Positions 12,016 through 24,186 are shown, counted from the stretch's first letter. The stretch: 64,000 nt of DNA from Lamellibrachia satsuma (GCA_033239005.1 BSQZ01000026.1:6341501-6405500); one strand, 5' to 3'. Program-made: numbers and translations. The notes: a model not told the origin generated them from the sequence alone.

Positions 12016-12905
12016 CACACGCACACACACACACACACACACAAGGCAGATTGTTTGATCAGTGCAAGCAAATTTTTGCAACACAGAAATCACCAACTAA
12101 AGATTAGACAATACGTTTCCCTTTAAGATACAATGAACAGCTGGACACCTTACAAACAATTTATGATTCTGAAACAAGCAGGGGTTTGTTGAATTGTAAT
12201 GTAATGCAGCTCACTTACCTGACATATTTATTAAAGTTGCAGTAGGTACACCTCCTCTCACAATATGGCCACTGAAACAAATCATGCCATTTTACTTCAC
12301 AATTAAGTAGCATAATACACATCATATCCAGTGTGTGACTGTAGATGTGCCTCAGGGTCATCAGTAAGGCAGGGTTGCATCCAATTACATCTTGTAAAAA
12401 AATTACATAATTAAATAAATTATAACACTTAAAAAAATGTATTACAATTATGACACTTAAAAAACCAATTACAATGCTTCGTAAAGGGTCAACTGCAATA
12501 GTTCATAGGATGAGCTCAACTACATTGTCTTATATTGAAAGATAACATGTATAATTTCTCCTAATTTGTTAAGGGCTATAGGTAAAATTCATGCTTTCTT
12601 GCAGCTAAGGTTGCGTTCGATTGCAATGGCCAGTTACAATTACACAGCCTCAAGAAAACTAAATGACAATTACATTGCATATATGCATACATAAATATAT
12701 ATATATCTGCCTTAAAGATGTTACTGCATCCTAATTATTTTCTTGGTTAAATACTAACATGTACATAGAGAACTGCCTCTCTTTGCCATGATGCCTCATC
12801 GACATCCTTAGCACTAACAGAAGTATTTGTCAATCTCGCGGGAAAACTGGAAATGCCGCCCAGTAATCTCAAGTCATAAGGAATCCATCTTGCAAACTTT
12901 GTCAT
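2358..12905 (-). CDS. RSAD1: RSAD1, radical SAM / HemW-like protein, 15 exons
   Basis: Mitochondrial radical-SAM protein of the HemW (haem chaperone) family. Coding exons on the minus strand, in order: 12905-12759, 12271-12219, 10668-10562, 10302-10170, 9391-9346, 8865-8804, 8157-8052, 7454-7362, 7037-6987, 6513-6460, 5874-5811, 5146-4999, 4157-4103, 3470-3367, 2487-2358. They sum to 1353 nt, 450 residues plus stop, with GT..AG borders and matching phases throughout; animal RSAD1 is close to this length. Exon 2 carries the iron-sulphur motif CERRCTYC (CX3CX2C) followed by NF, as in HemW rather than HemN. Exons 3-4 join as FFGGGTPSL, the SAM-binding motif. Exon 11 has HNQAYW, the HNXXYW haem-binding signature of HemW, then YIGIGPG. 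The start ATG at 12905 has an in-frame stop 24 nt upstream, and the Arg-containing N-terminus could be a mitochondrial presequence. Oddities: a tandemly repeated exon 11 and a minisatellite abutting the exon 6 acceptor. No gene overlaps it. Confidence 0.93.
3543..3606. repeat. Two-copy direct repeat in RSAD1 intron 14
   Basis: The string ctatgatagattcaatgtgt followed by caacag occurs twice, about 36 bp apart. It has no evident function. Confidence 0.7.
5571..5865 (-). repeat. 63-bp in-frame tandem repeat of RSAD1 exon 11 with its donor
   Basis: Four near-identical 63-bp units (5629-5691, 5692-5754, 5755-5817, and 5818-5865, which runs into the exon's unique start) plus a fifth copy at 5571-5628 that has lost 5 bp and its donor. 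On the minus strand each unit encodes 21 codons without a stop, including [18 protein letters not shown]. Each of four units carries CCAG|GTTGGT, so four possible donors lie 63 nt apart (exon ends 5811, 5748, 5685, 5622). The acceptor is tttta g|AATGCAG, with the exon starting at 5874. Using the first donor gives a normal-length protein; each later donor adds 21 residues and one more HNXXYW motif. Confidence 0.92.
7665..7978 (+). mobile_element. Possible retroposon 3' tail in RSAD1 intron 7
   Basis: The segment ends with tgagtgtacaaataaagctt and then ttattattagttattattat, an AATAAA followed by a TTA-rich microsatellite, as at the 3' ends of many truncated LINEs and SINEs. No coding remnant is recognisable, so this is tentative. 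Confidence 0.3.
8870..9025. repeat. 23-bp minisatellite at the RSAD1 intron 5 acceptor
   Basis: About 6.8 copies of a unit such as caacatacaaaatacactct plus act. It abuts the exon 6 acceptor (AG at 8866-8867), so on the minus strand the pyrimidine-rich tract before that acceptor belongs to the repeat. Each unit ends in a potential decoy acceptor, tgttgagtag or tgttgagcag. Confidence 0.85.
9124..9298. mobile_element. Second MITE-like copy, unexpanded, in RSAD1 intron 5
   Basis: It shares the landmarks of the element at 1058-2230: accaaatctggtaaaaa, then tttgtccgatgatatgatca, then gtagtggatactagacaggt, then aaatgattctaaaac, ending aaggacc and TTAA (9295-9298). Only one equivalent of the 26-bp minisatellite unit is present, so it shows the state before expansion. 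The left end is not clear. Confidence 0.55.
11065..11345 (-). mobile_element. 5'-truncated LINE, C-terminal and 3' tail, in RSAD1 intron 2
   Basis: A GC-richer island in AT-rich intron. On the minus strand it encodes [20 protein letters not shown] and then [16 protein letters not shown], which resembles the region after the RT of jockey-type LINEs, where GRPR-x-W and a DR-x-x-W signature are usual; the tryptophans are missing here, so it is decayed. It ends in a TAA/AAT run (about 11065-11077), the usual LINE 3' microsatellite tail. It is antisense to nothing: both it and RSAD1 read on the minus strand. Confidence 0.6.
11850..12042. repeat. CA / CCCA compound microsatellite in RSAD1 intron 2
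   Basis: CACACG and CA runs flank a central CCCA/CCCCCA block (about 11911-11980). Long frames in all readings here (Thr-His, Val-Cys) are repeat artefacts. Confidence 0.95.
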
Positions 12906-14789
12906 CTTTCCAGTGTTACTTCCTTGCTACCTGTAAGGACATAGATACAAATAGGAGTTTGTGGTGGTAGTAGTTGATGATATTGTGTTTAAGTACTGCA
13001 GTGTCATAGGTGTTTCCACATGTTGCTTTGAATGATAATATACTACCCAGGTACATCACTAAGTCTACAGAGAATGCATATTTTGATAGCTTGTTGACAA
13101 TTTATTTAATACCAGTATTACAATACATACATACAGTAAATGCAATTACATAAAACAAAAATACATTTTTACTGTGGGCCAGGGAGACTCGTATTAAGGC
13201 CAGGCATAGTTGCTAGCACAGGAGCCATCCTTATATTTAAAAAATACTTGATAAGATAGTCACTAGTGGCTTGGATGCTAGTTTCTAGGTGGAATTAGCA
13301 GACTAACGCCAGACTTGGGCTCAATTACACTGTAACTGGAATTGAAACGCCAAAATCCAGAATTGTAGTTGGCGTTTTGTTTTTAAAAGTAATTGTAACT
13401 GGTGAAAATGTAATTGGTAATTGCAATTATTTTTCAATTATTTTTAAAATTACACCATGTAACTTTTTAACTCAAATTATTTGTAACAAATAATCAATAC
13501 AATATACTATGTTGCACATATCATATTTATTTCCCAATATGTACCATAATATGCAGAAATTAAGTAAAGCTGCTCTAAAATAGATATTATTTTTTGCCGT
13601 TGTGTATGTCTATGGTTGCTCTATTCACTGTTATTTCTATATGGAACTGATAACTGAAATTTGTACTTTTGTAATTGGTATTTTTAGGTGGAATTGGAAT
13701 GTGGGCATTAGCACACATACAGTGAGAATGTTAAAGTTCAGTTTATTTGCATACATCCCAGTGTGACTATGTGGACTAACTAAATTAAGTCTTCTTCTTC
13801 CAGATACATGTTTCCCCTGTCTCTTATAAACTCAGTGTGTATGCGCGGGCGTGCACGCATGTCGTGTAACAAAGTGTTACGTGGGAGAAAGAGAAAAGAT
13901 GATCATGTGCATGCTGAAATGCAATTTAAGGTGAGAAAAGGTTGATAGTGGGAAAGACGCAGTATTTGATGTATACTGGAGAATTTCCAAACCTGTGCCT
14001 GTGGATGTGTCAGATGGCAGGTTGTTCCAGTTGGCTATGGTATGGGGTGGGAAAATGAACTAGATGATTTTTTTTTGTAAGAGGAGCTGAAAAGCTTTGG
14101 CTCTGCCATTGGATTGGGTGTGCCGAGAGTCCAAGTCGAGAGGATACTGCAAGGGAGTTAGGGGCTAAAATAAAGTCCAATGCCAATGACAATGCAACTA
14201 CGCCTCGCCTCACATTTAGCACCCAAACAGCTGCAGTGCCCCCACCAATAAGACTAATGTTCAGTACACCGCTATGGTGCAAATAACCACTTTGTTTACT
14301 TTGATTTAGCCGTAGTCTGGTTTAGACTAGCTATGCTGGACCACTTTGAGATAATTAAATTATTGCAAAGTGTTACACATCTTTGGAAAGATATATTATT
14401 AAGATAAGGTATTAGTTGAATGGCTGTATTTAATTAGTTTTCACATTAGAGCACTTTAAAGACACCCCCGTCAACAATTTTAAAACATATTTTTTTCTAT
14501 TTTTATCAAAAAAGCGTACCTGGCCTAAAAAGTAGACTAATCATAGTACTGTTAATTTTAATGTACTTTTCTTGCATATACTGGAACTACTACATTTTGT
14601 CAACCTATTGGTGGTCAACATACAACTGTAGCATCATTATTTTGCCTGCAACAGAGTTGCAAATATTGAAAAATGTGACAAATTGTGCCACATTATATAC
14701 GAGACCATGTTATAGACTTAAATATAATACACTATGTGCACTGAATAATGACTTATTCATATGCTATACACAATTGTCTGTGCTGTTGT
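12906..14789. other. Region upstream of RSAD1, no gene recognised
   Basis: The first 25 bp upstream of the RSAD1 ATG contain an in-frame stop and a cttacag that could be the acceptor of a 5' UTR intron. The rest is AT-rich. A longer minus-strand frame at 14010-14282 shows no family I recognise and may be old repeat. No promoter element can be named with confidence. Confidence 0.45.
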
Positions 14790-15075
14790 GTCTTTAATAA
14801 CTGTAACTGAAGTTGTTTTGGTCACATCGTCAGACAAGAAAGAAATTAAAGGCAAATATTGGAGGGACTGGTTGATGGTAAGACTAAGAGGCAGACGAAG
14901 ACCAAGAGCCACACGGAGAGACAACTGCGACTTCTGCAAGGCATGGATGGAGAACAAGAAGTATGAAGATCTGGTCAAATTGGCACAATGCAGATATGAG
15001 TAGCTGTCTGTGATAGTTGACCATCCGAGAGGGGATGGCGCCACATGATCAATGATGATGACGAAGATGAAGTTG
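14790..15075 (+). mobile_element. 5'-truncated LINE 3' end
   Basis: Reads FGHIVRQERN, then after a frame change RGRRRPRATRRDN and YEDLVKLAQ, then DHPRGDGAT before a stop. This matches the order seen at the C-terminus of many LINE polyproteins (FGHIVR, a GRPR-x-RWRDN block, a LAQDR-type block, PRGDGA). The frame is broken by a stop and at least one frameshift. An ATG/GATGA-rich tail follows, and another LINE relic begins about 50 bp later. Confidence 0.65.
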
Positions 15076-15127
15076 TATCATGCATGGTTACATAGGAAAT
15101 AAAATGTATACACACAGTGTGTGATGC

Positions 15128-15811
15128 ATGTTGGATACATTGTGTAGTTCTTTTTCAAAATACTTTACAGATAAGATTGCTCGTATTCGATCAAATTTTG
15201 TCATTAATGATAATGACTTTGATGAATTTCCAGATTTCCTTGAAACCACCTTACAATTCCAAGAAGACATTTACATGTTTGGAGATTTCAATATCCACCT
15301 TGATCTACCATGTCCAAATACTAGATCATTCATGGATGTCCTTCAAACATATGCATTACATCAACACGTTTCATTTCCTACACACGTTCATGGTCATTGG
15401 CTCGACCTGTTTATTACTAGATCTACTTGCACTAACATTAAAGCAATATTCCCTACTGATGGTTTATCAGATCACCATTGTGTCATTATCGATTTGTGGT
15501 TGCAAGTTGATTCAAGATCTAGAAAAAAAATGATCACATTTCGACCAATAAATAAAATTAACATAAATACCCTTCATGAGGATCTAGCAAATTCTGATCT
15601 TTTGATCAAACCTAAATCTACATTATGCGAGCTTGTTAATCAGTACAATGAAACATTAAGTAAACTTCTGGATAAACATGCTCCGAAACAAACCAAAAGT
15701 GTACAAGTTCGCCCTCCATCACCATGGATGTCTAATGATATAATTGTAGCAAAACGTCGTCGTCGATATCTTGAAAGAATTTGGCGACGAACTCGTTCTC
15801 CAATTGATTGA
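15128..15811 (+). pseudogene. LINE endonuclease fragment with a duplicated leader
   Basis: Residues 1-30 repeat the RT-linker sequence found again at 15983-16073 (offset 852 bp, very few differences), fused to an endonuclease fragment. The endonuclease shows FGDFNIH (15278-15298) and GLSDHH (15461-15478), the Asp/Asn and Asp-His parts of the APE active site; the N-terminal Glu-containing part is absent. It continues into a basic linker and stops at 15811, where an intact element would read on into the RT. Confidence 0.8.
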
Positions 15812-15847
15812 TCCCGTTATACTAAACAGCTACATATATGCAATCAC

Positions 15848-17655
15848 ATGATGTCAAAAGCAAAGTCTGATTACTATACACATTTTATCACAACAAATTC
15901 TGAAAACCCTCGGCAGATGTGGAAATCTGTTAACACAATTCTACATCGGCAGAAATTAAAAGCACTGCCTGAACATTCTTCATTGGATACATTGTGTAGT
16001 TCTTTTTCAAAATACTTTACAGATAAGACTGCTCGTATTCGATCAAATTTTGTCATTAATGATAATGACTATGATTTCCCTGAACCGCCACTTTCTGAAA
16101 AAACACTACAGAGTTTCACACCTGCAACTACTAATGAAGTTCTCATCATTATTAAAAAATATCCTAACAAATCGTGTGATCTTGACCCATTTCCAACACT
16201 TCTACTAAGAAGCTGTATCGATCAACTCATCTTACCCATTACTACTATCATAAACCTTTCAATGCAGAGTGGAGTTGTTCCACAGGATTTCAAACAAGCT
16301 CTTGTAAATCCTCTTATTAAAAAACAAACTTTGTGCAAAGATGACCTAAGGAATTATCGTCCTATCTCTAATCTCAGTTTTCTGTCAAAAATATTAGAAA
16401 AAGTAGTTGCTAATCGCCCTCACGAACATATTTACAACCATCACTTATCAAATGATCTACAGTCTGCATATAAACGGTTCCATTCTACCGAAACAGCTCT
16501 TCTCAAGATACACAATGATATACTGTAGTTGATAACATGGAAAATGGCAAAGTCACAGCACTCACTTTACTTGATCTCTCAGCTGCTTTCGATATAATTA
16601 ATCATTCAATCCTTTTACAACGCCTCCATAGATATTTTGGAATTTCTGGCCCAGCTCTTCGGTGGTTCAAATCATTTTTATCAGACAGATATCAAAGTAT
16701 TAACATATCTGGCACATTATCTAGCCCACAACATCTACCATTTGGAGTGCCACAAGGATCCGTCCTTGGCCCTGTTCTGTTCAGCTTATATACTACATCG
16801 CTCAGCCAAGTTATTGCTAATCGTAATCTCAGTCATCACCTTTATGCTGATGACACACAGGTTTACATATCACTTTCACAATCAAATGTACAAGAATCTC
16901 TTTCGACTTTTAGTGATTGCCTTACTGATATCTTGTCGTGGATGGAATCAAGTAAGCTACAGCTTAATCCAGATAAAACAGACCTTATTATTATTGGCAC
17001 TAAACAAAAACGAAATAAAGTCATCAACCATTTTCCTGTTAAACTGCTTGGCAGTGATACATTCCCATCAGATACTGTTCGTAATCTAGGTGTTATCTTT
17101 GACAGTGACTTAAACTTTCTTGACTATTGCAATTCACTACTAAACAACATTGCTAAAAGAGACTTGGCTAAACTCCAACGAGTACAAAATTGTCTGGCAC
17201 GTGTGGTTCTCAGGGCGCCTCGGTTTTCACCGTCACTACCACTACTTAAACAGTTACACTGGCTTCCAGTTTCTTATCGAATTAATTTTAAGCTGTCCAC
17301 TCTTGCATATCGTGCTCTATCTACACAACAACCATTCTACTTGGCTAGTCTCCTGCATCTTTCAAATATCCCTAGGCAGCTAAGATCATCAGTTTCACAA
17401 CAACTTATTGTACCTAAAACAAAACTTAACTTGGGTAAACGTGCTTTCTCTGTCGCTGCGCCTAGGGTCTGGAATGAACTCCCTATCGCTTTGAAAACAT
17501 TCAAAACTATTGCTATTTTCCGAAAAAACTCAAGACATATCTATTCCAAATTGCATTCCCACCATAAATGTTCGGTTGTCCCTCGTTCTGATACGGACTT
17601 TTGCGCGTCCTTGTTTACGATTACGCCTACTGATTCTGTTTTGTTGCACCTCTGA
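15848..17655 (+). pseudogene. LINE reverse transcriptase, frameshifted
   Basis: The first part (15848-16528) covers the linker and RT fingers (NYRPISNLSFLSKILEKVV, STETALLKIHNDIL). A small frameshift with a stop at 16526-16528 separates it from 16537-17655, which carries AFD (16582-16593), FGVPQGSVLGP (16741-16773) and the catalytic YADD (16842-16853). The C-terminal part keeps APRVWNELP, common in CR1/L2-group elements. It cannot yield a full-length protein from one frame. Confidence 0.87.
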
Positions 17656-17712
17656 GCTCAGGTTCCTGAGGATATAGGCGCCATAGAAGTCAATTATTAT
17701 TATTATTATTAT

Positions 17713-18713
17713 GTGATGAAATACCTTTGAATATATACAATAGTTGTGAGCCTAAGTAATATATTATAAATATTATTTATTATAGTATTATTATGTACCA
17801 TACATTGTTGAGTATAACCAAACAATTTGTCTTCAGAATGTTGCCACCAGGTCATATATCAGATTGTATAGATGAAGGGACCATGTTTATGTAGATACAC
17901 ATGTGTAATTAATCAATTAAACAAGCTAATTTGAAATGCTCACTGACACTGTGACAACATGACAAAGTATCGGTTTGCATCTTGCTAGGTGGTGCCGTTT
18001 TCGATCTTGAACATTCTGTTATACTATGAAAATATATAAATAAAATGCAGAATTTACGTGTATTCATGTTTGTAAATCAAAGATCACCCTATACCAGACG
18101 CTAATTATTAAAACTGAGTGACATAAATCATTATTTTATGTAGTAATTTTTCACTGCACGGGCGGTGCCATCTAGCGGATCAAAATGCAATGATTTGTTG
18201 ATACCGTCGCACGTGGGAGCGTCACTTTAGGAGTGATGTACTTTACTAGCCAGAACTAGCCAAGCCCAAATATTTCGTACACTTTTATTATAGGTGGTCC
18301 ATGTCAGCTGCTATGGACCGTAATAGGCACCCCTATAAACGGGCCACTGGGGGTACGTTTTGATCAAATTGCCGATCGCATTACTACTAGCGCCGCCTAA
18401 CGAGCTCCGGCATTGCTACTTAGGCTAGGTTTAACGGGCGATAATGCAGCACTGCTGAAGTTTATTCGGTAACTTTTAAAACATCTACACTGACAGCAAA
18501 TATACTTGTCGCCTTCTTCAAAGTATCAATATTGCTCTTAACGTCACTGCATCAACACTTACTTACCAAATATAAAAGCGCCAAATTACCAATAGTTGTT
18601 ACATACCGAATCGGAATCGCCCGATTCCGGTATGGGAATTGCCGCCAAGCCCAATTCCGGAATTGCGCGCCCAAAATCGGAATGCTGCGCTGACGCGTGT
18701 ATTTTTTTAGCAG
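17713..18713. other. Intergenic stretch, no gene recognised
   Basis: AT-rich to about 18,150, then more GC-rich. Around 18605-18690 the motif aattccgg/gaatcgg recurs in both orientations and could form small hairpins. No coding or RNA gene is seen. Confidence 0.45.
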
Positions 18714-18880
18714 GCAGGTTGAGCCCACTGACCTATATAATATCTGGACTGGCTGCCCTGCCTAAGTAGTGAAGCCGCGGGATGCCATTAGGCTACTCCC
18801 AAGGACCCTCAATACCATGCTGCCTAAGCCCAGCTGCTGTGGACAACCAGAATTTAGTGTTGTGTAAATGTACACATTGC
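18714..18880 (+). repeat. Inverted copy of the 5' part of the THAP-transposase remnant
   Basis: A 32-bp core at 18726-18757, containing tatataatatctggactggc, is identical to the reverse complement of 20137-20168. Similarity continues inward: gtgaagccgcggg and aaggaccctcaata match gtgaagccagcgg and aaggaccctcagaag on the minus strand near 20104 and 20060. The two ends thus face each other around a 1.4-kb interior. Confidence 0.75.
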
Positions 18881-19320
18881 TGTTATTCTTCACCTATTTT
18901 TTATTGTCACTTTGTTCTAAATCACAGAAACAATGCAGTATTTGCTACAATCAATATACAATATGTTTATTTTCCAACATAGAAGAACACAGTGTATAAT
19001 GAATAGAAGCATACATAGTGTCACAAATGAAGACTGGTGAAATATCTTGTGCATCTTTATGCACCGGTACATTGTTTGGTTGTTTATAGTACGTGATAAC
19101 ATTATGTAAAATAATAGTTTAACATTATACTGTGTACAAAATACGACACATAATTATATATATGAAAAACATAAGCCTAACACTCCACCTGTAGTAGATA
19201 ACAACACTAACTAGTATGCAATATTTGCACTGTTATTAGTATATAAAACACTACATCATATAGAAACAGACTACACTAAAATGATTACTGATGTTTGAAG
19301 AGTATCAGTTTGGACAAATG

Positions 19321-20175
19321 CTAGCGAACTTTGTCACCAACGGCTTCCTCGTTTATTCTGCTACCAAGGTGATGGAGCCGTATTAATGTGAAGTATGTTG
19401 AGACGACTTTCACAAGGGCATGAACATGATAGTCATCAGCTGCTGTGGCTCGACAGATTGGTCACCTTCTTTAAATACACCTAGTGGACAATCAGAAAAC
19501 GAACAGGACATTTTATTGCTATTTTTATGTCTACGTTCAGACGAATGACAAGACCTGACTACACTAAACCTACTTTCCGTACTTGTAAATACTAATGAAA
19601 TGTCGCATAACATTGTTCTAATTAATCGAAAAGAAATTATGACAATGCAACAATTTGTTAGCACTGACTGGCAGCAAAAACAGTAACTTGTTAAAAGTGA
19701 AGCTGATTATTTGGGTTGCATGTTTTGTTAATCATGTGCAAGTAAGTGCATACCTTTACAAATATCTGGTTAAAGAACACATTATATCACCATGTCAGTG
19801 ATATTAAGCAAGTTTAAATTGTACACAAATTGTAAGCTTACAAGGCCTTAAGATGAATGACATATCATACCAACAGCCACTGGGTGGGCTGACTAAAAGC
19901 ATAGGTGTACATGGAATGCAAAAATGGTAGGAATTGCATCATTGCACAGACGAACGATCTTTCCGGTGCCAATGAAGCTTTCTGGCTTGAGTAAACACCA
20001 TACCACACCCAAAATGTGAACAAAATTATAATAACAATGGAGGCTTCTGAGGGTCCTTGCCCAAATGTATCCCATGAGTCGCACTACTTCCGCTGGCTTC
20101 ACTGCCTGTAGTGGCCAGTAGGCAGAAACCCCAAGAGGCAGCCAGTCCAGATATTATATAGGTCAGTGGTTGAGC
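19321..20175 (-). pseudogene. P-element-like transposase remnant with THAP-domain tail
   Basis: At about 19995-19915 the minus strand reads LKPESFIGTGKIVRLCNDAI and then PTIFAF. This fits the end of a THAP DNA-binding domain, where a conserved Phe-Lys-Pro-x-Ser-Phe block is followed by Leu-x-x-x-Ala-x-Pro-Thr-Ile-Phe. The N-terminal CCHC cysteines of THAP are not recognisable. Further on, 19445-19321 encodes DDYHVHALVKVVSTYFTLIR and LHHLGSRINEEAVGDKVR before a TAG stop, which resembles the C-terminus of P-like, THAP-containing transposases (IRLHHL, KVR). The catalytic middle is deleted and frames change between blocks. It could instead be a decayed host THAP gene, but the inverted repeat at its flank favours a transposon. 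Confidence 0.6.
20137..20168 (-). repeat. 32-bp inverted-repeat core, right copy
   Basis: Exact reverse complement of 18726-18757. It lies just upstream of the THAP remnant on its coding strand and includes TATATAATA, which could be a TATA box. The 16-bp palindrome tgcatcacgtgatgca follows at about 20202-20217. Confidence 0.75.
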
Positions 20176-20355
20176 CCCATAGGCGGATGTGAACCAATGC
20201 GGTGCATCACGTGATGCAAATATTATGGAGGATCTTTACACTTGGTGTTACACTCCTCCATTCTCGCTTATAAATTCTTGCTTCTCCCATTTCTCCATTC
20301 TCGCTTATCCATTCCCATTTATCTAGTCTTGCTTCTCCATTCTTACTTCAAAACG

Positions 20356-20420
20356 TACGCACACTCACACACACACGCACACGCACACGCACACGCACAC
20401 GCACACGCACACGCACACGC

Positions 20421-20451
<31 letters not shown>
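20356..20451. repeat. CACACG hexamer microsatellite
   Basis: About 11 CACACG/CGCACA units ending in a pure CA run. Confidence 0.95.
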
Positions 20452-20454
20452 TGT

Positions 20455-20555
20455 AGGCTACAGAATGCAGATAGGGTAACGCGGGCTACAACGAACCGGG
20501 TGGTTGTAGGCTATAGAATGCGGATAGGGTATCGCGGACGACAATGAGCCAGGGG
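20455..20555. repeat. Two-copy direct repeat, about 53 bp
   Basis: The string gtaggctacagaatgcagat plus agggta is followed 53 bp later by gtaggctatagaatgcggat plus agggta. Downstream (20580-20770) are scattered gttaggg and gggggcgct motifs without a gene. Confidence 0.7.
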
Positions 20556-20939
20556 TTAAATGCCTTGGGGTACAATTAAAATTATCTCGCTCCTTGAGGG
20601 TTTGGGGTAGCGGTCACGTTAGGGTAGCGGTCACTCCGTTAGGGCCAGGGGTCACCACTGATAAGGTCAGGTCGGGATTATGTCAAAAAGTTGGGGTTAC
20701 GACGGTTAGGGTTAGCTCCAGTCGCCAGGGGGCGCTATAGGGGTATATAGGTCGCCGCTAGGGGCGCTCACGGTACCCAGAAGGCTCTGCGACCGGAAAT
20801 CACAGGGGTCCTCCCTACTGGGCGACTCTTTTGATCGGTCGTTTCCCTTTACTAACTACTATCCTTTAACCAATGACAGCAATTATGAAACTCATAAAAA
20901 GTTTAACGTTTATGATTGACTGAATTGGTTCAATGATCC

Positions 20940-21997
20940 GCGTTACTGTTCTAGGATACTTTACTGTGTTAATGGTCCAAGTTTCTGTTCAGTGTTACTG
21001 TTACGGGTTGTCGTTCCGTGTTCCTGTTCATCATTACTGTTCCATGTTGCATGCTACTGTTCTGCTTTGCTGATCCGGGCTACTGTTCTGCGTTACTGTT
21101 CCGAATTGCTGTTCAATATTATTGTTCCATTTTACTGTTCTGCGTTACTGTTACGCGTTAGTGTTCCGTGTTACTGTTCTGTGTTACGGTTCCATGTTGT
21201 GGTTCCATGTTACGGCTCCATGTTACAGCTCCGTGTTATGGTTTCTTGTAGCTGTTCAGTGTTACTGATCTGTTTATCGTTTTTTTCAGTTTTATTCAGT
21301 GTTACTGTTTGGTGTTACTGTTCAGTAGTACTGTTTACATAAAATGGTTCAGTGTTCTGGTTCCGTGGTACAGTTATGTGTTACTATTCTGGTTCACTGT
21401 TCTGCGTTATTGTTCCGAATTACTATTCCGCATCACTGTTCTGGGATACTGTTCTGTGTTAATGGTCCATGTTTCTGTTCGGTGTTATTTTTCCGGGTTA
21501 TTGTTCCATGTTACTGTTTATCATTAATGTTCCATCTTGCATGCTACTGTTCTGTGTTACTGTTCCGAATTGCTGTTCAATAATAAAAAAAAATTACTAT
21601 TCCGTTTTACTGTTCCTTGTTGCTTTTCCATGTTACTCTTCAACATTGCTGTTCCATATTTCTGTTCCGCGTGAACGAATATCCTGTGATCCTGTTCCGT
21701 GTTACTGTGTTACAGTTGCTATTCTTGGTTAATGTTCCATGTTAACGATCCATGTTACTATTCAGCGTCACTGTTCCTTGTTTCTGTTCCACGATACTGT
21801 TCCATGTTCCGTGTTACTGTTTTGTATTGCCTTTTCGTATTACTGTTCCATGTCACCGTTCCATGCACGTTTTCCGTGTTACCGTTCCATGTTAATGTCC
21901 CGTGTTACTGTTTTTTGTTCGGTGATTTTGTTCCGTGTTACTGTTCCGAGTTCCATGTTACTGTTCTTTGTTATGGTTCCGTGTTACTGTTTTGTGT
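20940..21997. repeat. 13-bp degenerate minisatellite, about 80 copies
   Basis: Units follow gttactgttccgt with many substitutions and few indels, so the 13-bp phase is kept over long runs. Because 13 is not a multiple of 3, all frames give similar Cys/Val/Leu-rich nonsense. A higher-order repeat of about 490 bp is visible: 20948 onward (gttctaggatac, then gtgttaatggtcc, later catgctactgttctg) recurs at 21438 onward. Confidence 0.9.
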
Positions 21998-23437
<1,440 letters not shown>

Positions 23438-23498
23438 GGACGTGTATTTGAAACATTTTGGTAACGCCACAAGAATGCATACTGACCAACAATTGTAC

Positions 23499-23577
23499 CG
23501 TCTGTAGACGAAGCAGGCCATTACCACAACAAGAAACACACCGAGTTGAGTCGCAAACGAAATTCCCACAACGAAAC
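23499..23577 (-). other. Candidate membrane-spanning exon of the collagen-like gene
   Basis: On the minus strand, ttctaactacttccag|G offers a branch-site-like motif and an acceptor 13 bp later. Read in the phase required by the preceding collagen exon, it gives [20 protein letters not shown] and then ACFVYRR, a plausible transmembrane helix with basic residues after it. A weak donor (ACG|gtacaa) ends it. Without that donor the frame runs into microsatellite. The evidence is only splice-site-like strings, phase and hydrophobicity. Confidence 0.3.
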
Positions 23578-23812
23578 CTGGAAGTAGTTAGAATATTGTT
23601 TTTAATCGCAACACTCAAATGTGTTATGATTTGTTTCAAATCAAACATATCGAAATCTTAGTTTTCAGTAGGCAAGTCCAGTAATACTACATTAGAAATA
23701 TGACACTTTACTCGCTTTATGGCAAGGAACATTTCTAGCTGGAAGTAAATTTCACCACGGAAGTAAATCGTGATTTTTTTAGCATTTCGCTTTTCATTTC
23801 ACTTAATGTTTG

Positions 23813-23925
23813 AACACGCATTAGGTAATGTAATAGTTTGTCTGAAGATTTCACAAAACCTACATACAAAAGTTGTACAAACGAGCGGTTTGAAATGAAA
23901 GAGATTGTAATGTCGTAGTCTTAAA
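23813..23925. mobile_element. Possible fragment of the MITE-like element
   Basis: The stretch aatagtttgtctgaagattt, then gtacaaacgagc, then aatgtcgtagt follows the order of landmarks in the element at 1058-2230. No ends are visible. Confidence 0.35.
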
Positions 23926-24186
23926 TCACGACTTCCTTGGTGATTTACAATATTAGTCAAGTAAAATACTGGTTTTATCAAACAAATCTAGAATAAATAA
24001 ATTTAGAAGCCGTTTTGTTTAACACAACATTTTGTTTAACACAACGTGCTTAGGCATGTTGTATGTAGCATCAAACCATGTTGCAATGTACGTATAACCA
24101 CACGAGAACATTAAAAAATTGACAATCATAAAAAATATCTGAATTAGTCGTTGTACCCATGTCCTTCTGATAGTACTGTACACGAA

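Larger units (their letters stand above)
15128..17712 (+). mobile_element. Decayed CR1/L2-like LINE with endonuclease and RT
   Basis: A 2.6-kb non-LTR retrotransposon remnant. In order it has the C-terminal part of an APE-type endonuclease, a linker, a reverse transcriptase with AFD, FGVPQGSVLGP and YADD motifs, a C-terminal region (WLPVSYRINFKLSTLAYRAL), and a short 3' UTR ending in an ATT run at about 17694-17712, the usual tail of such elements. ORF1 and the start of the endonuclease are missing, the frame is broken at 15811 and 16528, and about 40 residues usually found after the RT palm appear deleted near 17113. The first 90 bp duplicate an internal piece of the element itself. CR1/L2 assignment is by motif style only. 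Confidence 0.88.

Noticed and set aside
11782..12126. Thr-His, Val-Cys and Ile-Tyr repeat proteins here and at 23,179-23,648
   Set aside because: They are translations of CA, CCCA, TA and GCGT microsatellites.
20726..20775. Pair of CTCF-like sites (ccagggggcgct, gccgctaggggcgc)
   Set aside because: Each misses bases of the CTCF core, and use of a vertebrate motif in an unknown invertebrate is not justified from two partial matches.
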